Positions 16,470 to 25,635 are shown, counted from the stretch's first letter. The stretch is DNA of 37,645 nt from UBA8752 sp965657965 (GCA_965657965.1 CBFHQM010000025.1:1-37645); one strand, 5' to 3'. The notes: generated by a model not told the origin, from the sequence alone. Translations and numbers: made by a program.

Positions 16470-17227
16470 CCCCGAAGTCGGCCCGCCTCACTGTGGCCAT
16501 TCCGCTGATTGGTCCTGCTGAATCCGCAGCCCTGCAGCGCACACTAGACGCTTGGCTTGAGTTGTCTTTGTTGGATCACATCGAAATCCTGGTCCAAGTG
16601 GGGTCGGCGCATTCAGATGAATTCGACCCTGTGCTGATGGCGCACCCCGCTCATCCCTTGTGGGACTTTGCTGCAGATACAGGGGTTTACGACGCCATGA
16701 ACAAGATGATCCAACGGGCCACCGCTCCTCGGATTTTGTTTTTGGGTGCCGGAGATCTTCCACTCCCAGGCCTTTCCAGTGCCATCCAACGGTGGACTGC
16801 TGATCCTGTAAACATTGAATTGGGCGGCGTCCGCATCGACAGCCCTGAACAACGCGTACCTGTGCATTATCCAGCACGGTGGGACCGCTCTCTGATTTGG
16901 CGCAATACAACACACCACCAAGGCATGGCTTACCCCCTGGCCTTGATCCGCGCATGGGGTGGTTTCTCAGAACACTACCGGGTCTTGGGGGATTACGCCC
17001 TCAACATCGACCTGTTCCAGGCGGAGGTACAAGCCCAGTGGGAAATTGGCGAGGACTGGGTCCGCGTTCAGGCGGGCGGATTGTCTCGCCAATTCAACAT
17101 GGCCTTGTACAGGGAAGAATGGGCCATCAAAAAAGAACGTCTGCCTTTCGGGTGGGCCCGTTGCGTTCAACCGCTTTGGTTGATCGGCAAAGCCCTTTGG
17201 AAAATGACCGCTCAACGCGGAAAGTGA
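16466..17227 (+). CDS. glycosyltransferase family 2
   Basis: A 253-residue GT-A type glycosyltransferase without membrane spans. It opens with LTVAIPLIGPAESAALQRTL. The nucleotide-sugar region DTGVYDAMNKMIQRATAPRILFLGAGD matches the GIYDAMNKGI...FLNxGD pattern of colanic-acid-type GT2 enzymes. The acceptor is unknown; capsule, exopolysaccharide or lipid-linked glycan are possible. Start and preceding stop overlap as ATGA, so it is translationally tied to the FtsE-type gene, an unusual partner. The 3' end overlaps the opposite GT4 gene by 16 bases. Confidence 0.85.
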   Translation: MTPKSARLTVAIPLIGPAESAALQRTLDAWLELSLLDHIEILVQVGSAHSDEFDPVLMAHPAHPLWDFAADTGVYDAMNKMIQRATAPRILFLGAGDLPLPGLSSAIQRWTADPVNIELGGVRIDSPEQRVPVHYPARWDRSLIWRNTTHHQGMAYPLALIRAWGGFSEHYRVLGDYALNIDLFQAEVQAQWEIGEDWVRVQAGGLSRQFNMALYREEWAIKKERLPFGWARCVQPLWLIGKALWKMTAQRGK

Positions 17228-18345
17228 ATCGCCTCAAGCAACTTGTGCTCGTGGGCCATCCAGTGGTACCGAGAAGCCACCCCATCTAAGTGAGCCGCAG
17301 AAGGCAAGTTCAACAAGAGCTCCTGAACCGCTTTCGCCGTTGCTGCAGGGAGGTCTTTCTCGGAAGCCCGGCCCACCACAACCCCTACGGCTTCTTCCTC
17401 CACGAAACGTCCGGCCACAGGCAAGTTCGAGCACACTACAGGAAGTCCTGCGTGCACATAATCGAACAACTTGTTTGGCAAACTGAACCTAAAATTGTCC
17501 ACCGTCGGACGATCCAAGGACAACCCGATGTCTGCCGCTGCAGTGCAACGCCGCAAAACATCAAATGGCAAGCGCTCATGAAGGTGGAGTTGGTCTTGAA
17601 CCCCCAATTCGCTTGCCACTTTGGGTGCCGCCTCCCATTCTGGACCAGCACCAATTAAGGCCAGGTGAACGTCGGGCAGATGCACCAGTGCCCGAACTGC
17701 ATCCAATGCACCTCGGTCTTGGTCCATAAAGGCGCCTTGAATCAACAGGAGCGTTTTGTCCTCTGGCCAACCCAATTCCTTTCTGGACATGGGCTTTGGC
17801 GGATTTTGTCTTTCTGGAACATTGGGCACGACTTCCACTGCAGGCCCTTTTAACCGATAGGCTTGCGCGATGGATTCATTGACGGTTAGCATGCGACTGA
17901 GGTGTCGGAAACAACGTTGCTCCCACCGTTCCCAGATTCGCTTGCGCAGCGGCTTACCCTTGAGGCCCTCCGCTTCGGTAAACCACTCGTGGCTATCGTA
18001 TGCCACCTTGATCCCCCATCGCTTGCCTCCGCGAATGGCCGGCCAAAGCGTGTCGAGGTCGTTGGACCAAATGGCCGTCAGTCCACCCTCTGCGCGGCAC
18101 CGTTTGAGCTGCTGCCAAAGTCCGTATTGAAGTCCTAGATAAAAACCTGGGCCGGACACCACAGGCAACCACATGCGCCGCGTAACGTAAGGACGGTCGA
18201 TAGAGGGGGCATCCGAGCGCCGCATTCGACGACCAATAAGAACCGGCTCGTATCCCGCTTTTTGCAACGACGCACAGGTCTTTCTGACCCGTTGATCAAA
18301 TGCGAGGTCATTGGACACCAATACGGCAATGCGCCCTCGGCTCAT
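17212..18345 (-). CDS. glycosyltransferase family 4
   Basis: A 377-residue GT-B enzyme. The N-terminal half has VLVSNDLAFDQRVRKTCASL (a pattern frequent in envelope GT4 proteins), AIWSNDLDTLWPA and VAYDSHEWFTE. The C-terminal half has VVPNVPE, LLIQGAFMDQDRG, and the donor site LSLDRPTVDNFRFSLPNKLFDYVHAGLPVV. It probably adds a sugar to an envelope polysaccharide precursor; donor and acceptor are not predictable. It follows the exonuclease gene with an ATGA overlap. Two glycosyltransferases therefore meet tail to tail here. Confidence 0.89.
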   Translation of the reverse strand: MSRGRIAVLVSNDLAFDQRVRKTCASLQKAGYEPVLIGRRMRRSDAPSIDRPYVTRRMWLPVVSGPGFYLGLQYGLWQQLKRCRAEGGLTAIWSNDLDTLWPAIRGGKRWGIKVAYDSHEWFTEAEGLKGKPLRKRIWERWEQRCFRHLSRMLTVNESIAQAYRLKGPAVEVVPNVPERQNPPKPMSRKELGWPEDKTLLLIQGAFMDQDRGALDAVRALVHLPDVHLALIGAGPEWEAAPKVASELGVQDQLHLHERLPFDVLRRCTAAADIGLSLDRPTVDNFRFSLPNKLFDYVHAGLPVVCSNLPVAGRFVEEEAVGVVVGRASEKDLPAATAKAVQELLLNLPSAAHLDGVASRYHWMAHEHKLLEAIHFPR

Positions 18346-19190
18346 CTGCCAGCCTTGATCTCATCCATCATTTCCTTCACCACCCACTTTGTGTAGCGCG
18401 GAAAGTCACCTTTCATCATCCACTCTCCGTAGCCAGAGAATTTGGTCAACACGTCTCGCAACTTTTGCCCCTTGTACTTGCCAAAGTTGACTTCGACTTC
18501 GTCGTTATCGTTGAACACAAAACGGCCAACCATGTCCACGTTTCTCGCACGTTGTCCAAATTTCGCGATGCCCGGAACATCCTGAGGCAACGGTCCAACT
18601 TGCTCTCCACGCGAATCCAAAATGGTCTGGTCCTTGTACCGCTTGACTTGGTCGGCAAACACCTTAATGGTCGCCAAAATATCAGGCAAAGCCTCGTGGG
18701 CCCCGTCCAACTCTTCGTTGCAGTAAAATTTCAACGCCGCTCGGAGTGTCCGCTGCTCCATCTTGTGAAAGATGTTTTGGACATCCACCAAGTGCCGGTC
18801 CTCCACCGTAAAGGCAATGTTGCACCGTAAAAACTCTTCGGCCAGCAATGGCACATCGAACCGATTTGAATTGAACCCCGCCAAATCACAACCCTCTAAC
18901 CAGCGGTAGAGACGCGCTGCCATGGATTCAAACGTTGGCGCATTGGCCACATCGGCGTCCGTAATGCCATGAACTTCCGAAGATCCCTCTGGGATGGGCA
19001 TTTCGGGGTTGATCAACAACCGTGTTTGGCCTTGCGCTTTGTCCGGGCGGACATGCCACTGGCCATCGGGCATGACCTTGACGAAGGCCATTTCTACAAT
19101 GCGGTCCTTGGCCACATCGGTGCCTGTGGTTTCAAGGTCAAAAAAAACGAGGGGACGCTCCAAAGAGAGGTTCAGGTCAATCACATCCAT
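18342..19190 (-). CDS. DEDDh 3'-5' exonuclease with ExoX-like C-terminus
   Basis: A 282-residue DnaQ-fold exonuclease. The acidic catalytic set is complete: D18 and E20 in FFDLETTG, D112 in NSNRFDVPLL, and H165 with D170 in HEALPD, so it is the DEDDh subtype. A C-terminal part (about 215-282) with VNFGKYKGQKLRDVL and FPRYTKWVV resembles the extra domain of exodeoxyribonuclease X and related proteins. It should degrade single-stranded or mismatched 3' ends and is better seen as a repair nuclease than the replicative epsilon subunit. I chose ATG at 19190, since upstream in-frame residues are inside the neighbouring gene's end and do not resemble the family. Confidence 0.9.
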   Translation of the reverse strand: MDVIDLNLSLERPLVFFDLETTGTDVAKDRIVEMAFVKVMPDGQWHVRPDKAQGQTRLLINPEMPIPEGSSEVHGITDADVANAPTFESMAARLYRWLEGCDLAGFNSNRFDVPLLAEEFLRCNIAFTVEDRHLVDVQNIFHKMEQRTLRAALKFYCNEELDGAHEALPDILATIKVFADQVKRYKDQTILDSRGEQVGPLPQDVPGIAKFGQRARNVDMVGRFVFNDNDEVEVNFGKYKGQKLRDVLTKFSGYGEWMMKGDFPRYTKWVVKEMMDEIKAGR

Positions 19191-19210
19191 GCAGCGAAGA
19201 TGGGCCGGAA

Positions 19211-21580
19211 TCAGTGCCTTTTCTCTACAAGTTGCCTTCCCAAAGAGAATTTTGCGAATTGGTAATTCTTGTAGACCTCTTGACCCGCAATGGCATCCCC
19301 TTTGAATTCGGGACCCGCAACCTTCCAATCCAAGACAATCTGGTAATCCACTCCAATTTGGAGTCCTTCCGCCGACATCGCCGTGATCATGGCATCCCGG
19401 GCTTTCTCTGCCCTCATCCGAGCCAACTCCTCGTTGGACTCATAGGCCCGTTTATTTTTGACCGGAACGAAAGAGGCAGAACCTTCGATTTGCAAAACGG
19501 GAACTTCTCCCATGGCGCATCGTGCGGCAATTTCCGAGGCCACCGTCTTCACTTCTGAAGACGTGGTCTGCGTCATGTAACGTCCGTATCCAAATTCAAT
19601 CACAGCAGACAAAGCCTCAAACTCGACCAAAGTCAAGGGTGTTTCTTCGGTCAGGTCCGACAAATCCTCCGCCACAGTCGGGTCCTCAGCCAAAGACGGG
19701 TCTTCTTCCTGAATCTCCTGCGCGCCTGTATTATTCTCCTCTTCGGTGTCGGTGGCCATGTCTTCAGCGGCTTCCTCCGTATCCGAAAGGGTCAATCCGT
19801 CCGAAACCGCGTCAAACGAATGACTTGGCGCCACCACAGTTTCCGTCGGCACTTCGTCCTGTGCTGTCTCGACAATCAAACCCTCCTTTCCATCTTCTAA
19901 CGCTTCATTGTCCTCGGGTGCAATGGGCGTCGTCACATTTTCGCCGAACGGATCCAAACGCTGAACCTGATTCCCATTTCCATAGGCCGCATCGCAGTCC
20001 ACAAAGTGAGTCATTGCGGCCAATGTCTCGCCCTTCCTCATCCACTTGAAGCGGTATTCTCGACATGGTGGGATGGCGGCCACAAAACTTCCCGAGCCCG
20101 AACGGGCACGAAAGACACGAAAAATCGCGGGACCGTCGTCCACTGACTTGACCTCCAAGACATCTCCCTTCACCCAATTTGGAATGTCGCCAATGAAAAC
20201 CGCCAAGGCCTCATTTGCACTTTCTGTCAAATCCACACGGTAAATGTCCATGTCGTCCCCTCCTGCTCTTGCGCTGGACAAATAACCGGTTTGACCGGAG
20301 GCGTCCAAGCTGACCATGGCCTCGTCTCGAGGCGTATTGAGCGGAGCGCCCATGTGCTCTGGATCACTCCAACTGCCATTGTCCAGCCGAACACAACGAA
20401 ACAAATCAAACCCGCCCATGCCTTGGTGCCCGTTCGAGGCAAACATCATGGTTCGACCGTCTGCGCTAACCACAGGACTTTCTTCTTCTCCCTCGGTGTT
20501 GATTCTCCGACCCAAATTCAACGGCTCAGACCACGTCCCATTCGGGAGCAACACGGACCGATAAAGGTCCCTTCCCCCCATTCCACCCGGTCGGTCTGAA
20601 ACGAAAATGCGCTCCTGTCCATCAAACCGTTCTGTCAATGAAGTCTCCCAATGCCGAGAAGCCACTGGATAGCCGACCTTCTCTTTCAACGCCCACCCGC
20701 CAAGGTTGTCCCTGTCCAATTCCCAAAGAGATCCTGCGTTGCGGTTGCTTTGATAAATGACCAACGCTTCTTCGTCCCCAATCAACCCCACGGTGGTCAT
20801 GTCCCGATTTGACTCTCCTAAATCCAAGGCAACTGGAGGACTCCATTCATTGCCTGTTTTGCTGGATTTGAAAATCCGACCTCGGTTGCGATTCAACCCC
20901 TCAATGTCATCCCGGTAAGAGGTGAAGTAAACCACGTTCCCGTCTGGAGTAATGACTGGCGCATAGTCCGAACTGACACTGTTCAGCGCTTCTTCCGCCA
21001 CAATGTCCATTGGCTGTTGGTTCTCTACGCACCGGGCCGCGAAAGCACAATCTGCCGAAGCTTGTTTGGCTTGAGCATGTCGGAAATCGCGCTTGGGGTA
21101 CCGCTCCATGATCACCATTGCGACCGCCTGAGCTTCGGCATAATGCCCGGCAAACTGCAACACTTCCAGCGCCAAGTCCAAGGCCTCTGCGGGCGGGACT
21201 GTGGCATTCACATCAAACGCATTGTAGCGTCTGGTAAAATCTCCATCGATGGCTTTGTGCACAAGAGGTACAGCTTCTGCCAAACGACCTTTCATGGAGC
21301 GAAGACAAAGGGCACGTTTGTACGCAAAGTTTCGATTGTCCTCAGCGTCTGTCATCAACTGAGCCAACAAGAGCTCTGCCTCCGCCCAGCTTTCTTCGAT
21401 GATGAGTCGGTTCACTTCTGTGTACGCCTCGGCAGCAGAAGAGAATTTCCCGTAGCTCCCCTCTTCCGACACAATAGCGCTCCGCTCCCATTCAAAGCTC
21501 AGGCCACGGTCAAAGCCGAGCTGACCGGAGCAGAAAAGTCCCGAGAACACGGTCAGAAAAAGCAGAAGAGGGCGCGGCAT
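19211..21580 (-). CDS. PorE-like TPR/PD40/OmpA envelope protein
   Basis: A 789-residue exported protein. After a signal peptide (MPRPLLLFLTVFSGLFCSG) come TPR-like helices (about 45-195), a PD40/WD40-like propeller (about 200-455) with blades such as APVITPDGNVVYFTS and SPVVSADGRTMMFASNGHQG, a small beta domain (465-540), a very acidic linker (552-655), and an OmpA-like peptidoglycan-binding end with NEELARMRAEKARDAM. This order matches PorE (PG1058), which anchors the type IX secretion machine to peptidoglycan; other members serve unknown roles. No other T9SS gene is nearby, so the function is inferred. Start is ATG at 21580; a TTG at 21592 is less likely. TACTTTG lies 13 bases upstream. Confidence 0.83.
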   Translation of the reverse strand: MPRPLLLFLTVFSGLFCSGQLGFDRGLSFEWERSAIVSEEGSYGKFSSAAEAYTEVNRLIIEESWAEAELLLAQLMTDAEDNRNFAYKRALCLRSMKGRLAEAVPLVHKAIDGDFTRRYNAFDVNATVPPAEALDLALEVLQFAGHYAEAQAVAMVIMERYPKRDFRHAQAKQASADCAFAARCVENQQPMDIVAEEALNSVSSDYAPVITPDGNVVYFTSYRDDIEGLNRNRGRIFKSSKTGNEWSPPVALDLGESNRDMTTVGLIGDEEALVIYQSNRNAGSLWELDRDNLGGWALKEKVGYPVASRHWETSLTERFDGQERIFVSDRPGGMGGRDLYRSVLLPNGTWSEPLNLGRRINTEGEEESPVVSADGRTMMFASNGHQGMGGFDLFRCVRLDNGSWSDPEHMGAPLNTPRDEAMVSLDASGQTGYLSSARAGGDDMDIYRVDLTESANEALAVFIGDIPNWVKGDVLEVKSVDDGPAIFRVFRARSGSGSFVAAIPPCREYRFKWMRKGETLAAMTHFVDCDAAYGNGNQVQRLDPFGENVTTPIAPEDNEALEDGKEGLIVETAQDEVPTETVVAPSHSFDAVSDGLTLSDTEEAAEDMATDTEEENNTGAQEIQEEDPSLAEDPTVAEDLSDLTEETPLTLVEFEALSAVIEFGYGRYMTQTTSSEVKTVASEIAARCAMGEVPVLQIEGSASFVPVKNKRAYESNEELARMRAEKARDAMITAMSAEGLQIGVDYQIVLDWKVAGPEFKGDAIAGQEVYKNYQFAKFSLGRQLVEKRH

Positions 21581-21681
21581 AGGTGCCTCCAAAGTAGGAA
21601 CGGAATCCGAGTAAAATTGTCAAGTCCACCCTCAAAATTTTGTGCGCCGAATCTTACGGCGACACCGAGAGCGAAACACGC

Positions 21682-23034
21682 TTAAACCACTGGCTGACCG
21701 GGGTCAAACGACTCCAGGTGATCAGCGACGCGACGAACAAAGCTTCCCCCCAGTTGACCATCTACCACGCGATGATCGTAGCTGTGCGAAAGGAACATCA
21801 TTTGTCGGACAGCGATAACGTCCCCGTCGGCGGTTTCGACCACCGCTGCCTTCTTTCGAATGGCGCCCAAAGCCAAAATGCCCACTTGAGGTTGATTGAT
21901 GATGGGCGTACCGAAGACATTGCCAAAGGTCCCGACGTTCGAAACCGTGTAGGTTCCTCCACTGACTTCGTCTGGCTTTAAAGCGCCCTGACGTGCACGA
22001 TTGGCCAAGTCATTGACAATGGTCGCTAGACCATTCAGATTGTAACGGTCCGCATGTCGAATCACAGGAACAATCAAATTGCCTTCGGGTGTTGCCGCGG
22101 CCATTCCGATGTGAATGCCTTTCTTGAGCACAATGCGATCACCGTCCACAGAGGCATTGACACCAGGGAACTCGCGCAGCGCTTTTGCCACTGCCTCAAT
22201 AAAGAAGGGCGTAAAAGTCAGCCTTTGCCCCGTCTTCGCTTGGAACTCTTTCTTGTTTTTGTTGCGCCAATCCACGATTCGCGTCACATCGGCTTCTACA
22301 AATGAAGTCACGTGCGGACTCGTCTGAACGCTGCGCACCATGTGATCCGCAATCAGCTTCCGCATGCGGTCCATTTCCACAATCTCATCTTCCCCATCCA
22401 CACTCACAACTGGAGCAGGCTTCGGTTTGGGCTGAGGACTTGGCGCGACAGGTGCAACGGCTACAGGCTTCGGTACCGTGGCATTCCCCGGAGCAGAAGA
22501 GACTCCTCGATTGGCAATCAGGGAAAGCACATCACGTTTGGTGACCCTTCCCCCTTTACCAGATCCTGAGATTCCGTCCAACTCTTGCTGGCTGACCCCT
22601 TCCTTTTCTGCGATGCTCCTGACCAGAGGGCTGAAAAAACGACCTCCACTTGATCGTGCCACTTTGCCATTGCTTGCAGACACTTCCTGAAGTACGACCG
22701 GGCTGAGTGGAGCTTCCACCGCCTGAAGCGTTTCTGGAGAGGGCGCCTCCACGGCTGGGGCGGATTCAACAGTAGGCGGAGCCGACACAACGGCGGTTTC
22801 ACCGTCGATGGCAAATTCAGCTATGGGTTGGCCCACTTGGACCACATCGCCCTCTGCCACGAGGTGCTTCACCAAAACACCGTCCTCTGGGGCCGGTACT
22901 TCAGAGTCCACTTTGTCTGTGGCAATTTCGATGATGGGGTCGTCGGCAGAGACATGCTGGCCTTCCTCAACCGCCCATCTAATGATGGTGGCTTCGGCCA
23001 CACTCTCGCCCATTTTTGGTAAAAGAATCTCCAT
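21682..23034 (-). CDS. 2-oxoacid dehydrogenase E2 (dihydrolipoyllysine acyltransferase)
   Basis: A 450-residue E2 core of a 2-oxoacid dehydrogenase complex. A lipoyl domain (1-75) carries the lipoylated lysine K41 in ATDKVDSEV. An Ala/Pro-rich linker leads to the peripheral-subunit-binding domain (132-170, FFSPLVRSIAEKEGVS). A catalytic chloramphenicol-acetyltransferase-like domain ends with H421 and D425 in SYDHRVVDG. MEILLPKMGESVAEATI favours a branched-chain or 2-oxoglutarate-type E2 over pyruvate dehydrogenase, but substrate is not fixed by sequence alone. E1 and E3 genes are not in the window. The ATG at 23034 starts the lipoyl domain exactly. Confidence 0.93.
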   Translation of the reverse strand: MEILLPKMGESVAEATIIRWAVEEGQHVSADDPIIEIATDKVDSEVPAPEDGVLVKHLVAEGDVVQVGQPIAEFAIDGETAVVSAPPTVESAPAVEAPSPETLQAVEAPLSPVVLQEVSASNGKVARSSGGRFFSPLVRSIAEKEGVSQQELDGISGSGKGGRVTKRDVLSLIANRGVSSAPGNATVPKPVAVAPVAPSPQPKPKPAPVVSVDGEDEIVEMDRMRKLIADHMVRSVQTSPHVTSFVEADVTRIVDWRNKNKKEFQAKTGQRLTFTPFFIEAVAKALREFPGVNASVDGDRIVLKKGIHIGMAAATPEGNLIVPVIRHADRYNLNGLATIVNDLANRARQGALKPDEVSGGTYTVSNVGTFGNVFGTPIINQPQVGILALGAIRKKAAVVETADGDVIAVRQMMFLSHSYDHRVVDGQLGGSFVRRVADHLESFDPGQPVV

Positions 23035-23068
23035 GGATGTATTGCCCGGAGGGGACTTTGAACTGCCA

Positions 23069-23076
23069 CAAAGGTA
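23069..23076 (-). promoter_or_regulatory. -7 box upstream of E2 gene
   Basis: TACCTTTG on the minus strand matches TAnnTTTG exactly and leaves a 34-base leader before the E2 ATG. It sits between the stop of the upstream glycosyltransferase fusion (23109) and E2, so E2 may have its own promoter. No TTG is seen at the expected -33 spacing. Confidence 0.5.
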
Positions 23077-23108
23077 CGGAGTCCAGACACCTGCTCCCCC
23101 TAATTCTC

Positions 23109-25007
23109 TCAATCCATTCTTAAGGTCATCAACAATTCGACGTCCCGAATCCAACCAAAGTCAAATGCATATCTGAGGTCCAGTCGTTTGGCTTCATCTG
23201 GAGCACTCGCGCGCACACCGCTCCCCACAAAAAAGACCCCCACTTTGAGCTGCGGCAATCTCTCCTCTCCAGACCAACCTCCATGAAAACCGAGCCATGT
23301 CTTTCGGTTCGCCAACACCTCACGCGCATTGGATCTGCTCAACTCCTTTTGCCAACGGCCGCGGCCTCCGCCCACCAACAAGACCCAGAGGGACCACATC
23401 ACATCTACCCGTCTTTTGGCCCGACGGCGCTCCACCCGACCCAAGCCATCGGCACCCCAAGGAATCTGCGTACCGTACGCCGTTCCTGTTTTGGCCCCTC
23501 CAAGCGCGAGCCATTCCATGCGAGGGACAACGCGCATGTCTATCCCCAATTGACCCGCTGCTCGAACCGATTGAATCGTGTTTGCCCCCCCCAATTCTGC
23601 ATCACACAACACCATTTCATCCCGGCGTGCGGACGCTTCTAAATCACCCGAATCTCCCAGTTTTATAAAACTCACTTTCAACGAACTGCCATACGATGAC
23701 TCAACCCATTTCCTCAAGTCATCCTGTCGACTTTCGGTGGCCAGTAGACCCACAGAAGCACCTGGCCTTCGCCATCGGTAGCGGCCCGGCATCAATCCAA
23801 CCAAAACCGAGCGGGACAAGCCTGGCAACACAAGCAAACTCATCGCCATCAACAACGCTGCAACACGGCTAATGCGCAGCCCCTCTGGCAACAAAGCATA
23901 GAGCGCAACTACAGCAACAGCAGACAGCAAACCCGCCATAATGGCCCGCATGCGGACCAAAGGCCTGTCGTACGTCCCCATCCAACGATTGGCCATGCCT
24001 GCTGAAGCGGCACCAATCCCGGCCAATATCGCTATTGGAAGAACAGGATGATCTATCCCTGAGACACGTGAGTGCACGCCGGTCCAGACCAAACCAACCA
24101 AAGCCGCAAGTCCCATGTCCATGAGGGTCAAAGACTGCCGCGACATCCAGCCATTCACAAAGGCAGACACTGCCCTCAGCTGGATCCCCAACCGAATCAT
24201 CACCCGCATGGCCAAAGCTTGGGTGCCCGCAAAGTGCTTTTCGCTGAAAATCCGCATGGCATCATGAAAGATGCGCACATACGACAAGGACCCCTTTTTC
24301 GTGCTTTCCCCCTTGAAATGTATGATGGGCGCATCACTAAAGTAATGGTTCACCCAACCCCCATCTATAATCCTTATGCTCAAGTCAATATCTTCACCAT
24401 ACATAAAGAAAGATTCATCGAGCATCCCCACCTGCTCCAGGGCCGCGCGGCGCATCCACATGAAGGCTCCACTCAACACTTCGACCTCCGAGGTTTGGTC
24501 CATGGGCACGGCGCCCCAGTAGTAGCGATTGAGTGCGTTGGTCTTGGGCGCCAAACGCCACAACCCACTGAGCCTGCAAAAGGAAGCCCAAGGCGTTGGC
24601 ATTCCACGCTTGCTCTCTGGCAACCAACGGCCCGAACCATCGAACATCGGAACCCCAATCGCGCCGATCTGAGGGTGCGAGTCTGCATGTTGCATCACCT
24701 TCTCGAACGTGTCTTCTGCCACCACTGTATCGGGATTGAGCAACAGTACATACTCTCCGCTCGACATGGCATAAGCCGCATTGTTGCCGGCACTAAAACC
24801 CAGGTTTTTCGGCGATGCACAAACCTCGACTTGCGGATAATTTAACTGAACCCAATCCGCTGATCCATCAGAACTTGCGTTGTCAAAAACAATCAACTCA
24901 GACTTTCCCGATCCCAGCCTGTCCATGGCGACCAAAGCTGCATCCAAGCACAACCCTAAATGCCCACGCACATTGTAACTGACCACAATGACGGAAAGCC
25001 GCATCAT
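23109..25007 (-). CDS. GT2 glycosyltransferase fused to a degenerate sugar-phosphate transferase
   Basis: A 632-residue membrane protein. Residues 1-285 are a GT2 (rhamnosyltransferase-like) domain with VIVVSYN, DNASSDGS (42-49), NPD (91-93) and YGEDIDLSIR (203-212). Four helices follow (about 296-403), then a nucleotide-binding-like Rossmann region (416-500), a hydrophobic helix (535-547), and a C-terminus (554-632) with NAREVLANRKTWLGF, LPQLKVGVF and RYAFDFGWIRDVELLMTL. The order after residue 290 copies WbaP-type polyprenyl-phosphate glycosylphosphotransferases, but the roughly 70-residue catalytic core after the re-entrant helix is missing and the Asp of the Asp-Glu pair appears as Lys554. 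I infer an active GT2 on an inactive scaffold. The stop of recR overlaps its ATG as ATGA. Confidence 0.82.
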   Translation of the reverse strand: MMRLSVIVVSYNVRGHLGLCLDAALVAMDRLGSGKSELIVFDNASSDGSADWVQLNYPQVEVCASPKNLGFSAGNNAAYAMSSGEYVLLLNPDTVVAEDTFEKVMQHADSHPQIGAIGVPMFDGSGRWLPESKRGMPTPWASFCRLSGLWRLAPKTNALNRYYWGAVPMDQTSEVEVLSGAFMWMRRAALEQVGMLDESFFMYGEDIDLSIRIIDGGWVNHYFSDAPIIHFKGESTKKGSLSYVRIFHDAMRIFSEKHFAGTQALAMRVMIRLGIQLRAVSAFVNGWMSRQSLTLMDMGLAALVGLVWTGVHSRVSGIDHPVLPIAILAGIGAASAGMANRWMGTYDRPLVRMRAIMAGLLSAVAVVALYALLPEGLRISRVAALLMAMSLLVLPGLSRSVLVGLMPGRYRWRRPGASVGLLATESRQDDLRKWVESSYGSSLKVSFIKLGDSGDLEASARRDEMVLCDAELGGANTIQSVRAAGQLGIDMRVVPRMEWLALGGAKTGTAYGTQIPWGADGLGRVERRRAKRRVDVMWSLWVLLVGGGRGRWQKELSRSNAREVLANRKTWLGFHGGWSGEERLPQLKVGVFFVGSGVRASAPDEAKRLDLRYAFDFGWIRDVELLMTLRMD

Positions 25008-25624
25008 CCGGGAGACGTACCCCCTGATGAGGCGTAGGGCAAACGTTGCTGCAAGGACCGAATCAAGGTCAATTCATCGGCATATTGAAGCTCATCTCCC
25101 ACTGCAACACCGCGTGCCAAAGTCGTGATTTTCACTCCTGTATCCCTTAGTCGCTTGTCTAAATAAAAAGCGGTTGTATCCCCCTCCATTGTGGTGGGCA
25201 GCGCGAAAATCACTTCCTCGCATGCCTCTGCCTGAGCCCTCAACAGCAGTCCATCCACACGCAAGTCTGCAGGACCGACACCGTCCATCGGACTGATCAC
25301 ACCGCCCAAAACATGGTATCGACCCTTGAAATGACCTGTCCCTTCAATGGCAAGTAAGTCCCGCAAATCCTCCACGACCGCAATGCGAGATGGGTCTCTT
25401 CGCTGGTCCTGACAAATCGTACACGTCTCCTCTTCCCCCAAGTTTCCACAGGTTCCGCAAGCCTTGACACCTTCTCGCATGTCTTGAATGGCCTCGGTAA
25501 AACGCCGCACGTCCTCTTCATTTCTTCCAAGCAAGTGCAAGGCCAAGCGCAATGCAGTTCGCCTTCCCACGCCGGGCAAGCCTGCGATCTGGTCGACCGC
25601 GCGATCAATAAGTCGTGATGGCAT
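25004..25624 (-). CDS. recR: recombination mediator RecR
   Basis: A 206-residue protein of the RecFOR pathway, which helps load RecA at single-stranded gaps. A helix-hairpin-helix lies at 11-31 (DQIAGLPGVGRRTALRLA), a C4 zinc motif at Cys56, Cys59, Cys68 and Cys71, and a Toprim domain from about 79 with VVEDLRDLLAIE. TTMEGDTTAFYL and GDELQYADELTL are near-invariant RecR blocks. The ATG at 25624 begins the conserved N-terminus; upstream in-frame residues belong to the divergent promoter region. Coupling to the downstream glycosyltransferase fusion is by a 4-base overlap. Confidence 0.96.
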   Translation of the reverse strand: MPSRLIDRAVDQIAGLPGVGRRTALRLALHLLGRNEEDVRRFTEAIQDMREGVKACGTCGNLGEEETCTICQDQRRDPSRIAVVEDLRDLLAIEGTGHFKGRYHVLGGVISPMDGVGPADLRVDGLLLRAQAEACEEVIFALPTTMEGDTTAFYLDKRLRDTGVKITTLARGVAVGDELQYADELTLIRSLQQRLPYASSGGTSPG

Positions 25625-25635
25625 CTCCACAACGC

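Noticed and set aside
21645..21670. Hairpin CGCCG/CGGCG plus a CAAAATTTTG palindrome downstream of the E2 gene
   Set aside because: Five-base stem and no T run after it; not a convincing terminator, and the palindrome is short enough to occur by chance in AT-rich spacer.
3191..25007. A capsule or O-antigen gene cluster, since four glycosyltransferases are present
   Set aside because: They are scattered over 22 kb in separate transcription units with housekeeping genes between, and no flippase, polymerase or sugar-nucleotide genes accompany them.
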